Shown one piece after another: positions 25,467 to 32,500 of a stretch of 32,500 bases of DNA. The stretch comes from an uncultured SAR116 cluster alpha proteobacterium. Lineage in GTDB: Bacteria > Pseudomonadota > Alphaproteobacteria > Puniceispirillales > Puniceispirillaceae. Below the pieces are notes generated by a model. It made no database searches, was not told the DNA's origin, and worked only from the letters and a program-made list of their open reading frames with translations. The stretch lies in assembly GCA_902623185.1 (NCBI GenBank), contig CACNSW010000008.1, forward strand, positions 1 to 32,500. The letters run 5' to 3'. A program made the position numbers and the translations under genes. The stretch's first letter is position 1, and the number at the start of each line of letters is the position of its first letter.

Positions 25467-25494
25467 TTGCCAATCGCGTACAACCTGATATGAA
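25467..25494 (+). promoter_or_regulatory. Extended -10 promoter for ispG
   Basis: TTGCCA (25467-25472) and TATGAA (25489-25494) are 16 bases apart, with TGA just before the -10 (extended form). Transcription would start near 25501, leaving a very short leader of about 16 bases that still includes the GGAG ribosome site. Confidence 0.5.
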
Positions 25495-25516
25495 ATTAGC
25501 TGCTTCGGAGTGACAC

Positions 25517-26677
25517 TTGTCAAACGCATACCGAGCCTATCGCACAATTGAACGCCGGCGTTGCCGGCAAATTATGGTTGGTAATGTTCCTGTTGGCGGT
25601 GATGCGCCAATCTCGGTCCAGACCATGACCAACACGCTTACGACGGATGTCAAGGCGACGATTTTACAGATCAATGCTGCGGCTGAGGCAGGCGCTGACA
25701 TCGTACGGGTGTCTTGTCCGGATAAAGATAGCACGGCGGCGTTGCGCAATATCTGCCAGAACAGCCCCGTTCCCATCGTAGCTGATATTCATTTTCACTA
25801 TCGACGCGCTATTGAGGCGGCTGAGGCAGGTGCCGCCTGCTTGCGTATCAATCCTGGAAATATCGGCAAGACCGAGCGTGTTCGCGAAGTGATTAAGGCA
25901 GCTCGTGATAATGGATGCTCGATGCGTATCGGTGTTAACGCTGGATCGCTAGAACGCCATCTGCTCGATAAATATTCCGAACCTTGTCCTGAGGCGTTAG
26001 TGGAATCAGCGATTAATCACGCCCGTATTTTGCAGGAAAATGATTTTCACGAATTTAAAATCTCGGTGAAGGCTTCCGATGTTTTTCTCGCGGTTGGCGC
26101 CTATAAACAACTTGCTGAAGCCATTGATTGTCCTCTTCATATTGGCATTACGGAAGCAGGCGGCCTGCGGGCTGGGATGGTAAAATCTTCCATTGGCCTT
26201 GGTAATCTGCTCTGGGCGGGAATCGGTGATACGGTGCGCGTGTCTTTGTCTGCTGATCCAACTGAAGAGGTGAAAGGTGCATACGAGATCCTGAAATCAC
26301 TAGGCTTGCGTCGCCGTGGTGTGACCGTGATTTCCTGTCCTTCTTGCGCGCGCCAGCAGTTCAATGTGATAGAGACAGTGCAGATTATAGAGAGCCGTCT
26401 GCAGCATATTGATGAACCTATTTCTGTTTCAATCATTGGCTGTGTTGTAAATGGGCCTGGCGAGGCACGCGAGACTGATATCGGCCTTACTGGCGGCGGC
26501 AAAGATACGCATCAGATTTATGTGTCTGGGCTTGCTAACCACCGACTCTCGAATGGAGATATCGTCGAGCATATTGTTGACATGGTTGAAGAGCGTGTCG
26601 CCAAAATTAAGGCTCAAAAGCAAGCTGAACTCCAAAACTTTAATGTTCGTGCTGAAGGTATTACGGAGACTTTGTGA
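25517..26677 (+). CDS. ispG: 4-hydroxy-3-methylbut-2-enyl diphosphate synthase IspG
   Basis: IspG (GcpE) performs the penultimate step of the MEP isoprenoid pathway with a [4Fe-4S] cluster. The 386-residue length fits the bacterial single-domain form. Cluster ligands are Cys274 and Cys277 (SCPSCAR) and Cys309 with Glu316 (GCVVNGPGE). The N-terminal TIM-barrel signatures [18 protein letters not shown] and LRINPGNIG are intact. The start is TTG at 25517: GGAG at 25507-25510 stands six bases before it, and the sequence aligns with the family from there. It has its own promoter in the 160 bp after rodZ, and its TGA overlaps the start region of hisS. The MEP pathway is therefore the isoprenoid source here, which fits the ubiquinone gene nearby. 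Confidence 0.97.
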   Translation: MSNAYRAYRTIERRRCRQIMVGNVPVGGDAPISVQTMTNTLTTDVKATILQINAAAEAGADIVRVSCPDKDSTAALRNICQNSPVPIVADIHFHYRRAIEAAEAGAACLRINPGNIGKTERVREVIKAARDNGCSMRIGVNAGSLERHLLDKYSEPCPEALVESAINHARILQENDFHEFKISVKASDVFLAVGAYKQLAEAIDCPLHIGITEAGGLRAGMVKSSIGLGNLLWAGIGDTVRVSLSADPTEEVKGAYEILKSLGLRRRGVTVISCPSCARQQFNVIETVQIIESRLQHIDEPISVSIIGCVVNGPGEARETDIGLTGGGKDTHQIYVSGLANHRLSNGDIVEHIVDMVEERVAKIKAQKQAELQNFNVRAEGITETL

Positions 26678-26679
26678 TC

Positions 26680-27933
26680 ATGTCACGTTTGCAGCCTGCA
26701 AGAGGAACTAGTGATCTTCTGCCCGCAGCTATGGCCGCGCACCGTAAGGTCATTGAGACGGCGCGGGATGCCTCCGCACATTATGGATTTCAGGAAATGG
26801 CAACGCCCATATTTGAATTCTCTGAGGTTTTTTCACGGCCACTTGGCGACAGCAGTGATGTAGTTACCAAGGAGACTTATAATTTCACCGATCGCGGTGG
26901 TGAGACCTTGACACTGCGCCCAGAAAACACGGCTGGCGTGGTGCGTGCGATGATTTCAAATGGCTTAACCCAGTCTCTGCCGCTGAAATATTTTTATGCT
27001 GGTCCGATGTTTCGCTATGAACGACCACAGAAGGGCAGGATGCGTCAATTTCATCAGATTGGAATCGAATATCTTGGCGCTTTTGAACCTCTAGCGGACG
27101 CGGAAATCATCGCCTGCGGTGCCCGTGTTTTGGCGGATCTGGGCGTGCTTGATCGTTGCGTTCTTCACGTTAATTCGCTCGGTGATGCCAAGTGCCGTCT
27201 TTCATATCGCGGCGCCCTTGTCGCGTTTCTGACTCAACATAGAGCTGATCTGTCGGAGGATAGCAAGGTACGATTGGGCGTCAATCCGCTGCGGATTCTG
27301 GATTCAAAAGACTTGCGAGATCGTGAGATATTGCGTGGTGCGCCTCGCTTGCAGGATCATTTGAACGACCCTTCAAAGGCCCACTTTGCCGCTGTCATAG
27401 AGGCATTGGACGCCGCCGGCATCAAATGTCAACTCGATCCACTACTTGTGCGTGGCCTTGATTATTATTGTCACACTGCTTTTGAATTTATCACCGATGC
27501 CCTGGGTGCACAGGGCACGGTCCTTGGAGGTGGACGTTATGATGGGCTTTCAGAGATGCTGGGTGGTCCAGCCATTGCCGGGGTTGGTTGGGCTGCTGGC
27601 GTTGAACGGCTGGCCATGCTCGTTGGTGTGGGTGATCTTGCGGTACCTCAAATTGCCATGGTTGCGGCAGAGCCGTTAGCAAAGGTTGCAGCCTTCCGTG
27701 TTGCCGAGGATTTGCGATCCGCTGGCCTTTCGGTTGATATTCCAGTGTCGGGAAATATGGGCAAGAAAATGAAAAAGATTGACCGTGCTGGTGTCCGATT
27801 CGCTGGGATTATTGGTGGTTCTGAAATTGACAAGGGTACAGTGCAATTGCGCGACCTGCGTGAAGGCAATCAGGAAGAACTGGCGCAGAGTCGCCTCGCC
27901 AGCGCCATTATTACACGTCTTAACCGAGGCTAG
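26680..27933 (+). CDS. hisS: Histidyl-tRNA synthetase
   Basis: HisRS charges tRNA-His. This class II synthetase of 417 residues has ARGTSDLLP at the N-terminus, motif 2 as MFRYERPQKGRMRQFHQIG, the histidine-binding signature GLDYYCHTAFEF, and motif 3 region GGGRYDGL, followed by a C-terminal anticodon-binding domain (about 325-410). The start is ambiguous. ATG 26680 is two bases after the ispG stop with GGAG 11 bases before it; GTG 26674 overlaps the ispG stop and has GGAG at 5 bases. Either way the pair is translationally coupled. The ispG-hisS order is common. No sign of HisZ-like truncation: all three motifs are present. Confidence 0.97.
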   Translation: MSRLQPARGTSDLLPAAMAAHRKVIETARDASAHYGFQEMATPIFEFSEVFSRPLGDSSDVVTKETYNFTDRGGETLTLRPENTAGVVRAMISNGLTQSLPLKYFYAGPMFRYERPQKGRMRQFHQIGIEYLGAFEPLADAEIIACGARVLADLGVLDRCVLHVNSLGDAKCRLSYRGALVAFLTQHRADLSEDSKVRLGVNPLRILDSKDLRDREILRGAPRLQDHLNDPSKAHFAAVIEALDAAGIKCQLDPLLVRGLDYYCHTAFEFITDALGAQGTVLGGGRYDGLSEMLGGPAIAGVGWAAGVERLAMLVGVGDLAVPQIAMVAAEPLAKVAAFRVAEDLRSAGLSVDIPVSGNMGKKMKKIDRAGVRFAGIIGGSEIDKGTVQLRDLREGNQEELAQSRLASAIITRLNRG

Positions 27934-27957
27934 TCCGTGAAATAGAGGAATGTGATT

Positions 27958-29037
27958 ATGAGCCTCCACTCAACTATGGATAAGGTTTTACAGCGACGCG
28001 CAGAGGTTGAAGAGCGCTTGTCTCAAGCTGCTGTTATGGCGCCTGCCGAAATGGCCAATTTGTCTCGCGAGTTGACTGAACTGCGGCCGGTATGTGAGCA
28101 GGTCGAGCGGGTCAACCGTCTAACCGCGGAGATCGCCGATGCTCAGATGATGTTTGATGAGGCTGGTGATGACGTTGAAATCGCAGAGATGGCGCGCGCT
28201 GAGCTTGAAGAGCTCTCGGGCCAACTCCCCAACGAGCATGCCAAGCTGCAACTCCTTTTGTTACCCAAAGATAAGGACGATTCGCGTAACGCCATCCTCG
28301 AGGTGAGGGCGGGCACAGGCGGGGATGAAGCCGCGCTTTTTGCTTCTGACCTGTTTGCCATGTACCAGCGATTTTCAGTGAAGCATGGCTGGAAATTCGA
28401 GGTAATGGAAGTGTCGGAAACAGGCATCGGTGGCTATAAGGAAGCCACTGCCGCCATCGCTGGACCGGATGTTTTTGCAAGGTTGAAATTTGAATCTGGA
28501 GTGCATCGTGTTCAACGTGTTCCAGAGACTGAAACAGGGGGCCGGATCCACACTTCGGCGGCGACTGTAGCGGTTCTGCCTGAGGCTGAGGATGTTGATA
28601 TCGATATTGTTGAGACTGAACTGCGCATTGATGTTTTTCGCGCCTCAGGGCCGGGTGGACAGTCAGTTAATACCACCGACTCAGCGGTACGCATCACGCA
28701 TCTGCCCACAGGCATTGTGGTTAGTCAGCAGGATGAAAAATCGCAGCACAAGAACAGGGCCAAGGCGATGAAAATTCTTAGAGCTCGTATATATGATGCT
28801 GAACGTGCGAGGGTAGAGGCCGAGCGTGCAGCGTCCCGCAAGGGACAGGTTGGCTCTGGTGATCGCTCAGAGAGGATTAGAACTTATAATTTCCCTCAAG
28901 GCCGAGTGACTGACCACCGGATCAATCTGACGCTTTACAAGCTTGACCGGATTGTGGCTGGCGAAGCGCTCGACGAGGTGATTGAAGCGCTTATAGCCGA
29001 GGATCAGGCGCGTCGCCTCGCTGAGGGTGTTGAATAG
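27958..29037 (+). CDS. prfA: Peptide chain release factor 1
   Basis: RF1 reads UAA and UAG stop codons and triggers peptide release. The 359 residues have the RF1 codon-recognition tripeptide in PxT form, Pro189-Glu190-Thr191 (RVPETETGG), rather than the SPF of RF2, and the catalytic GGQ at 233-235 (SGPGGQSVN). The N-terminal coiled region (about 1-100) and [11 protein letters not shown] are typical. ATG 27958 has AGAGGA at 27944-27949, an 8-base spacing; a GTG at 27952 is in frame but too close to it. It follows hisS by 24 bp and precedes prmC, whose product methylates the Gln of the GGQ. Both TAG and TGA stops are used by genes in this window, consistent with RF1 and RF2 being present. Confidence 0.97.
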   Translation: MSLHSTMDKVLQRRAEVEERLSQAAVMAPAEMANLSRELTELRPVCEQVERVNRLTAEIADAQMMFDEAGDDVEIAEMARAELEELSGQLPNEHAKLQLLLLPKDKDDSRNAILEVRAGTGGDEAALFASDLFAMYQRFSVKHGWKFEVMEVSETGIGGYKEATAAIAGPDVFARLKFESGVHRVQRVPETETGGRIHTSAATVAVLPEAEDVDIDIVETELRIDVFRASGPGGQSVNTTDSAVRITHLPTGIVVSQQDEKSQHKNRAKAMKILRARIYDAERARVEAERAASRKGQVGSGDRSERIRTYNFPQGRVTDHRINLTLYKLDRIVAGEALDEVIEALIAEDQARRLAEGVE

Positions 29038-29089
29038 CTAAATTAAACCGGGCGAGTCACTTTGCACGGTCAACTCACGGCGGATTGGG

Positions 29090-30004
29090 GTGCAATTGAC
29101 CATCGAAGCGCGCATAATTCTTGGACCAGCTGCCACCGCATTGACGCAGGCTGGCATTTCTGGTGCACGGCAGGATGCGCGTCTCCTTCTCGGGCTTGTT
29201 CTAGAGCGTGATAATGCGGTCCTACCCCACGAGGAGATTCAGAACTGGACTGACGATCTGGACAGAAAATTTCAGATATATCTTAGCCGACGTATGGCAG
29301 GTGAGCCAGTCAGTCGTATTCGCGGATGGCGAGAATTTTGGTCACTTTATTTTGCGCTGTCCGCCGCTACATTTGATCCACGTCCAGACTCAGAAATTCT
29401 TGTTGAGCGCGCAGTTGCGTATGGGAAGGATTGTCTTGCCAGGTCTACGGCAGGCCGGTTACGGATACTTGATATCGGCACTGGTAGTGGTTGTTTGCTG
29501 CTTGCCTGCTTGTCTGAGTTAACCATGGCGACGGGGATTGGCGTTGACATCAATCCTGGTGCTATCGACATGGCGGCACATAACTGTAGTGTCCTTGGTC
29601 TTGACGACCGTGCTGTTTTTGTCGTGGGTGATTTTGCAACTGATTTGGCGCAGCTTGGGTATTTTGACATTATCTTGTGCAATCCGCCCTATATCCCCTC
29701 GGAACAGATTGCTGCCCTCAGCCCTGAGGTGGCGTTGTATGATCCCGAGCTTGCTCTTGACGGTGGGTTGGATGGTCTCGATTGCTGGCGTCTATTGATG
29801 CCGGAAATGGCAAAACGATTGTTGGCTTTTGGCCGGATCTTTGTCGAAATCGGTGATGGCCAGGCCCCTGATATATTGGCGCTTGCGAGTTCGACAGGCC
29901 TTTCAAACGACGGAGTCTTTGCCGATCTGTCCGGGACCCAGCGATGTCTCTCGTTTTTCATAAGCAATGATCATGCATATCGGGCCAAAATGACTAACGA
30001 CTAA
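29090..30004 (+). CDS. prmC: Release factor glutamine methyltransferase PrmC
   Basis: PrmC methylates the glutamine of the GGQ motif in RF1 and RF2. The 304 residues have the N-terminal helical substrate-binding domain (about 1-85, with GISGARQDARLLL and GEPVSRIRGWREFW), the linker FDPRPDSEILVE, SAM motif I DIGTGSGCLLLA, and the diagnostic glutamine-binding NPPY at 198-201. The start is GTG 29090 with a GGCGGA-type site about 6 bases upstream; TTG 29096 is a weaker alternative. It lies 52 bp after prfA, its substrate's gene, the standard arrangement. The C-terminus carries about 20 extra polar residues beyond the usual end. Confidence 0.95.
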   Translation: MQLTIEARIILGPAATALTQAGISGARQDARLLLGLVLERDNAVLPHEEIQNWTDDLDRKFQIYLSRRMAGEPVSRIRGWREFWSLYFALSAATFDPRPDSEILVERAVAYGKDCLARSTAGRLRILDIGTGSGCLLLACLSELTMATGIGVDINPGAIDMAAHNCSVLGLDDRAVFVVGDFATDLAQLGYFDIILCNPPYIPSEQIAALSPEVALYDPELALDGGLDGLDCWRLLMPEMAKRLLAFGRIFVEIGDGQAPDILALASSTGLSNDGVFADLSGTQRCLSFFISNDHAYRAKMTND

Positions 30005-30185
30005 CAATTTTACTTGATATCTAGGAGCACGAGCGGTTATGGTTAAAAATCGCTAAGATTAAAGACGCCGATTAATGGCGCTAGCGCAGTATCCCAATTG
30101 AACGGGACAACCTACCGTGTCCAAGTAACGTGCCTTTCGCAGGCTCTTGCATACGGTTTAATTTTGATAACTGGTAGCAAAATTT

Positions 30186-30698
30186 ATGAGACAACCTCAG
30201 AATGCTAAACGTGGCCGTGGTCGTGGCCGTCGTGGAAATGGCGGAGGCCAGCCACATGTGCCCAACCGAAATACCTCATACGAATCAAATGGCCCAGATG
30301 TGAAACTTCGTGGAAACGCGCAGCAGCTATATGAAAAATATACGGCACTCGCGCATGACGCTTCTTCCTCTGGCGAACGGATTTCAGCTGAAGCCTACAG
30401 TCAGTTTGCCGATCACTATTTCAGACTGCATCAAGCTGCTGTTGGCGCTGCTGAAGCGCGGCGACAAAATGACGGACTCAGCGATCAATCTAGCCAGCAA
30501 CGTAATAAGGTGCAGCAAGACTCGACTGATGTGATTGACACGCAGCCTGAGGCTAAAGCTGAGGTTGAAAAAACCCGAGGCGGTGACCAAAAGAATGTAA
30601 AAGATACTGCCGCCAAAGAAAGCGCCGAAGTCGTAAAACTTAGCCCAGCCGAATTGGCAGAGGCTGTTCAGGAAGAACAAGACTCGGCTTCTGCATGA
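30186..30698 (+). CDS. DUF4167 family protein with RG-rich N-terminus
   Basis: This 170-residue protein matches DUF4167, a family restricted largely to alphaproteobacteria and with no assigned function. The basic, Gly/Arg-rich head (KRGRGRGRRGNGGG) suggests nucleic-acid binding. The conserved core (about 35-85) reads GPDVKLRGNAQQLYEKY, LAHDASSSGERISAEAY and FADHYFRLH. The remaining half is low-complexity, rich in Gln, Lys, Asp and Glu, and probably disordered. ATG 30186 has no good Shine-Dalgarno. It follows prmC by 181 bp, the position this family usually takes in alphaproteobacteria. It is convergent with the MOSC gene. Function unknown; RNA or DNA binding is inference from composition. Confidence 0.88.
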   Translation: MRQPQNAKRGRGRGRRGNGGGQPHVPNRNTSYESNGPDVKLRGNAQQLYEKYTALAHDASSSGERISAEAYSQFADHYFRLHQAAVGAAEARRQNDGLSDQSSQQRNKVQQDSTDVIDTQPEAKAEVEKTRGGDQKNVKDTAAKESAEVVKLSPAELAEAVQEEQDSASA

Positions 30699-30701
30699 TT
30701 G

Positions 30702-30720
30702 TCCGTTTTGTTGCAACGGA
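30702..30720. terminator. Hairpin between convergent genes
   Basis: TCCGTT (30702-30707) and AACGGA (30715-30720) form a 6-bp stem with a seven-base loop, just after the DUF4167 stop and facing the end of the MOSC gene. There is no T-run on either side, so termination here is only possible. Confidence 0.3.
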
Positions 30721-30759
30721 TGCTGATCACTTTAAAATGACCATGTCAGAACGCAATAA

Positions 30760-31551
30760 TCATGTTAGAACGGAAATCTCGTCTCCCTGGTTGACGATCC
30801 CCCCTCGCGTTACTTTGGCAAAGATGCCGAGATCAGTATGGCCGAAAGTTTTCTCCATGAGCGGCAGATAGTGCGGTTCACGCTCAGCAGTTTCAGGGTT
30901 GACATCAATCGCCGCACAGCGTCCAACTGGACTTATAACATTAAGCCGCACATCACCAACAGCTAGCGTTTTGCCAATCAGTGCAGCTTCCTCAAATGGA
31001 GTGGTAGTTTTAAAGATAATGTTTAGGCGAAACCTCCTAAGGTCAGGTTTAGTGTTGGTTAAATCAGCAAAACCAGTAAACGATGCCGATCCTCCAAGTG
31101 AAATTAGGGGCGCCTTGGTATCGGTGAAGGCGTCTCCATCGATGCAGACCATTTTTGTCGGTCCCCGCAACCTACCGTAAAGAAGTTCATCGAAGAATGC
31201 GGCAACAGCGCTACGTCCTTTTTCACTCTGCATATTGGCGTTTAAAAGCAACTCCCCATTGCGGCTGAGAATGATCTCCTCCTGGTTTTGATCCGTGTTG
31301 AAATCGCAGTCGATATGTGCAAGTGCTTCATGGTTCATCAGCTGGATAAAATAGGCTTTTTTGAGCCAAATGCCGTTACTGACCTTCTCGTTTCCGGCAC
31401 CAATGGCATATTTTCTGTCGCCGGGAAAATGCGCGCCTGCCGAGAGGTGTGCGGTCGCCAGTAACTGTCCACTTAGACCTTTTACCGGATACCTCCATAG
31501 CTGGGAAATTCGAAACGTGGTTGACTTTGTTCCAAGGGGTTGGCTAGCCAC
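30760..31551 (-). CDS. MOSC domain protein
   Basis: The 263 residues combine an N-terminal MOSC beta-barrel (about 12-100, ISQLWRYPVKGLSG and GDRKYAIG) with a C-terminal MOSC domain (about 120-260). MOSC domains are related to the molybdenum-cofactor sulfurase C-terminus and to YcbX, YiiM and mARC proteins, which handle sulfur or the molybdenum cofactor. The key cysteine stands in SPVGRCAAIDVNPETAE, matching the conserved RC...NP pattern. The start is GTG 31551, four bases after the M23 gene stop, with GGACGA about 9 bases upstream. No pyridoxal-phosphate sulfurase domain is present. Its target enzyme is not evident from the neighbours. An mARC/YcbX-like reductase role is possible but unproven. 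Confidence 0.88.
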   Translation of the reverse strand: MASQPLGTKSTTFRISQLWRYPVKGLSGQLLATAHLSAGAHFPGDRKYAIGAGNEKVSNGIWLKKAYFIQLMNHEALAHIDCDFNTDQNQEEIILSRNGELLLNANMQSEKGRSAVAAFFDELLYGRLRGPTKMVCIDGDAFTDTKAPLISLGGSASFTGFADLTNTKPDLRRFRLNIIFKTTTPFEEAALIGKTLAVGDVRLNVISPVGRCAAIDVNPETAEREPHYLPLMEKTFGHTDLGIFAKVTRGGIVNQGDEISVLT

Positions 31552-31555
31552 AATG

Positions 31556-32500
31556 CTATTCGTCCAGAAGAGTAAGATCGTTGGTTACATAACGCAGGGC
31601 GCCATTTGCCATGACTTCGTTGTCAATAAGCACCACTTTTTTCCTAAAAATATCAAGCATTGAGGGGTCGATTTTTTCGCCAGTAGGCAAGCTGACAGTA
31701 AGCGGGTTAACCCGGCGATTATTTACCAGAATTTCGTAGTGGAGATGCGGTCCGGTCGACTGCCCGGAGGACCCAACATAGCCGATGACCTGCCCCTGCT
31801 GAACGCGTGCACCTGGAACAATTCCCACTGCAATACGCGACATATGAGCATAAGCAGTGGAATAAGTACCATTATGTTTGATTTGGACGTAACGTCCGTA
31901 ACTGCCTAGCCAGCCAGCCTTCTTGATCGTGCCGCTTCCCGCCGCAATAATCGGCGTGCCTGTTGGTGCGCTGAAGTCGACACCACGGTGCATTGCATTA
32001 AATCCACTAATCGGGTGTCGTCTCATGCCAAAGGAGGAGGACAATCGCGCGCCGGCAATTGGTGTCCTGATCAACGTCCGGGCAGCGGAATTTCCATCTT
32101 TGTCAAACCAGCCAGCACCCTTTTTATCCCTATTGAAACGGTAGAAACCGAGTTGGTCGCCCGAAAGGCGCAACCCGGCATAATGTAGCCGTGTGCTGAT
32201 TTCTTCACCACTTAGCAGATCAATTTTGCGCTCATATAGCATTTCAAAGGCATCGCCGGGTTGGACCTCCCGCTGAAAATCAACAGAGAAGCCCATGATC
32301 CGGATATATTCAAGCAAGGCGTTATCAGGCACTGCTGATACCGCTGCTGCCTTGTAAATGGAATTTTTAATGACACCATGAGCGAAGGTAAGGTAGCTCT
32401 CAACAGGGCGAATAGCTGTTAGTGCCAGCCATCCTGCGTCCGGATCGCGCAATGTGTAGATGTCACGGCCAACTCGATTGGAAAACACAAAACCATTCTC
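31556..32500 (-). CDS. M23 family metallopeptidase (LytM type), start outside window
   Basis: This is the C-terminal part (about 310 residues) of a peptidoglycan endopeptidase or a division-linked activator. The frame stays open to the window edge, so the start and any signal peptide or membrane anchor are missing. The visible N-terminal part resembles the OapA/SPOR-like precatalytic domain (VQPGDAFEMLYERK). The LytM domain has RMR-like SSSFGMRRHPISG, the zinc motif HRGVDFSAPTGTPI (His and Asp ligands), the SSGQSTGPHLHYE motif with the second HxH, and the terminal VNPLTV. All zinc ligands are present, so it should be active rather than an EnvC-like degenerate form. It is co-transcribed with the MOSC gene four bases downstream. 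Confidence 0.92.
   Translation of the reverse strand, partial: ENGFVFSNRVGRDIYTLRDPDAGWLALTAIRPVESYLTFAHGVIKNSIYKAAAVSAVPDNALLEYIRIMGFSVDFQREVQPGDAFEMLYERKIDLLSGEEISTRLHYAGLRLSGDQLGFYRFNRDKKGAGWFDKDGNSAARTLIRTPIAGARLSSSFGMRRHPISGFNAMHRGVDFSAPTGTPIIAAGSGTIKKAGWLGSYGRYVQIKHNGTYSTAYAHMSRIAVGIVPGARVQQGQVIGYVGSSGQSTGPHLHYEILVNNRRVNPLTVSLPTGEKIDPSMLDIFRKKVVLIDNEVMANGALRYVTNDLTLLDE

Overview
This window is an ordinary, densely coding piece of an alphaproteobacterial chromosome. Markers include DUF1178, DUF4167 and DUF2889 proteins, an NDUFAF5-like methyltransferase, the CobS/CobT AAA+/VWA pair beside a J-domain protein and BolA, RodZ next to IspG, and UbiG beside LysC. Base composition looks close to balanced and the spacers are short, which would suit a marine lineage such as SAR116. 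That placement is inference; no rRNA or other phylogenetic marker was checked. I see no tRNA, rRNA, CRISPR array, insertion sequence or prophage.

Layout. 1-755 is the 3' part of pyrD, followed by 562 bp without a convincing gene and then rpmB with its own sigma70-like promoter. 1681-5170 (minus) holds a J-domain protein, cobS and cobT; bolA diverges from it. 5517-9035 (minus) is a tight operon aroK-aroB-CNNM/CBS transporter-DUF2889. 9304-12579 (plus) is a translationally overlapped set: a 45-residue membrane protein, a 718-residue exported protein of unknown function, and XerD; accA follows. 13588-14822 (minus) holds a nitrilase-family amidase, a glutaredoxin and a possible 33-residue upstream ORF. 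Next come the NDUFAF5-like enzyme (plus), then ppiC-argJ-mutT (minus), secA and DUF1178 (plus), and ubiG (minus). 22728-30698 (plus) is a run of lysC, rodZ, ispG, hisS, prfA, prmC and a DUF4167 gene. The window ends with a MOSC protein and the C-terminal part of an M23 envelope peptidase (both minus).

How the genes work together. Most are housekeeping: pyrimidine, shikimate, arginine, aspartate-family, fatty acid, ubiquinone and isoprenoid synthesis; translation (L28, HisRS, RF1 and the methylase that modifies RF1); protein export and folding (SecA, PpiC); cell shape and division (RodZ, M23 peptidase, XerD). Many junctions are stop/start overlaps (ATGA, TAATG, TTGA), so co-translation is common.

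I found no defence, secretion or mobile system. The least explained parts are the small-membrane-protein/large-exported-protein/XerD cluster (9304-12579), the leader and small ORF before an unusual CGYC glutaredoxin (14436-14891), the Cys-rich J-domain protein with CobS/CobT, and the gene-free stretch after pyrD. Promoter calls rest on motif reading only.
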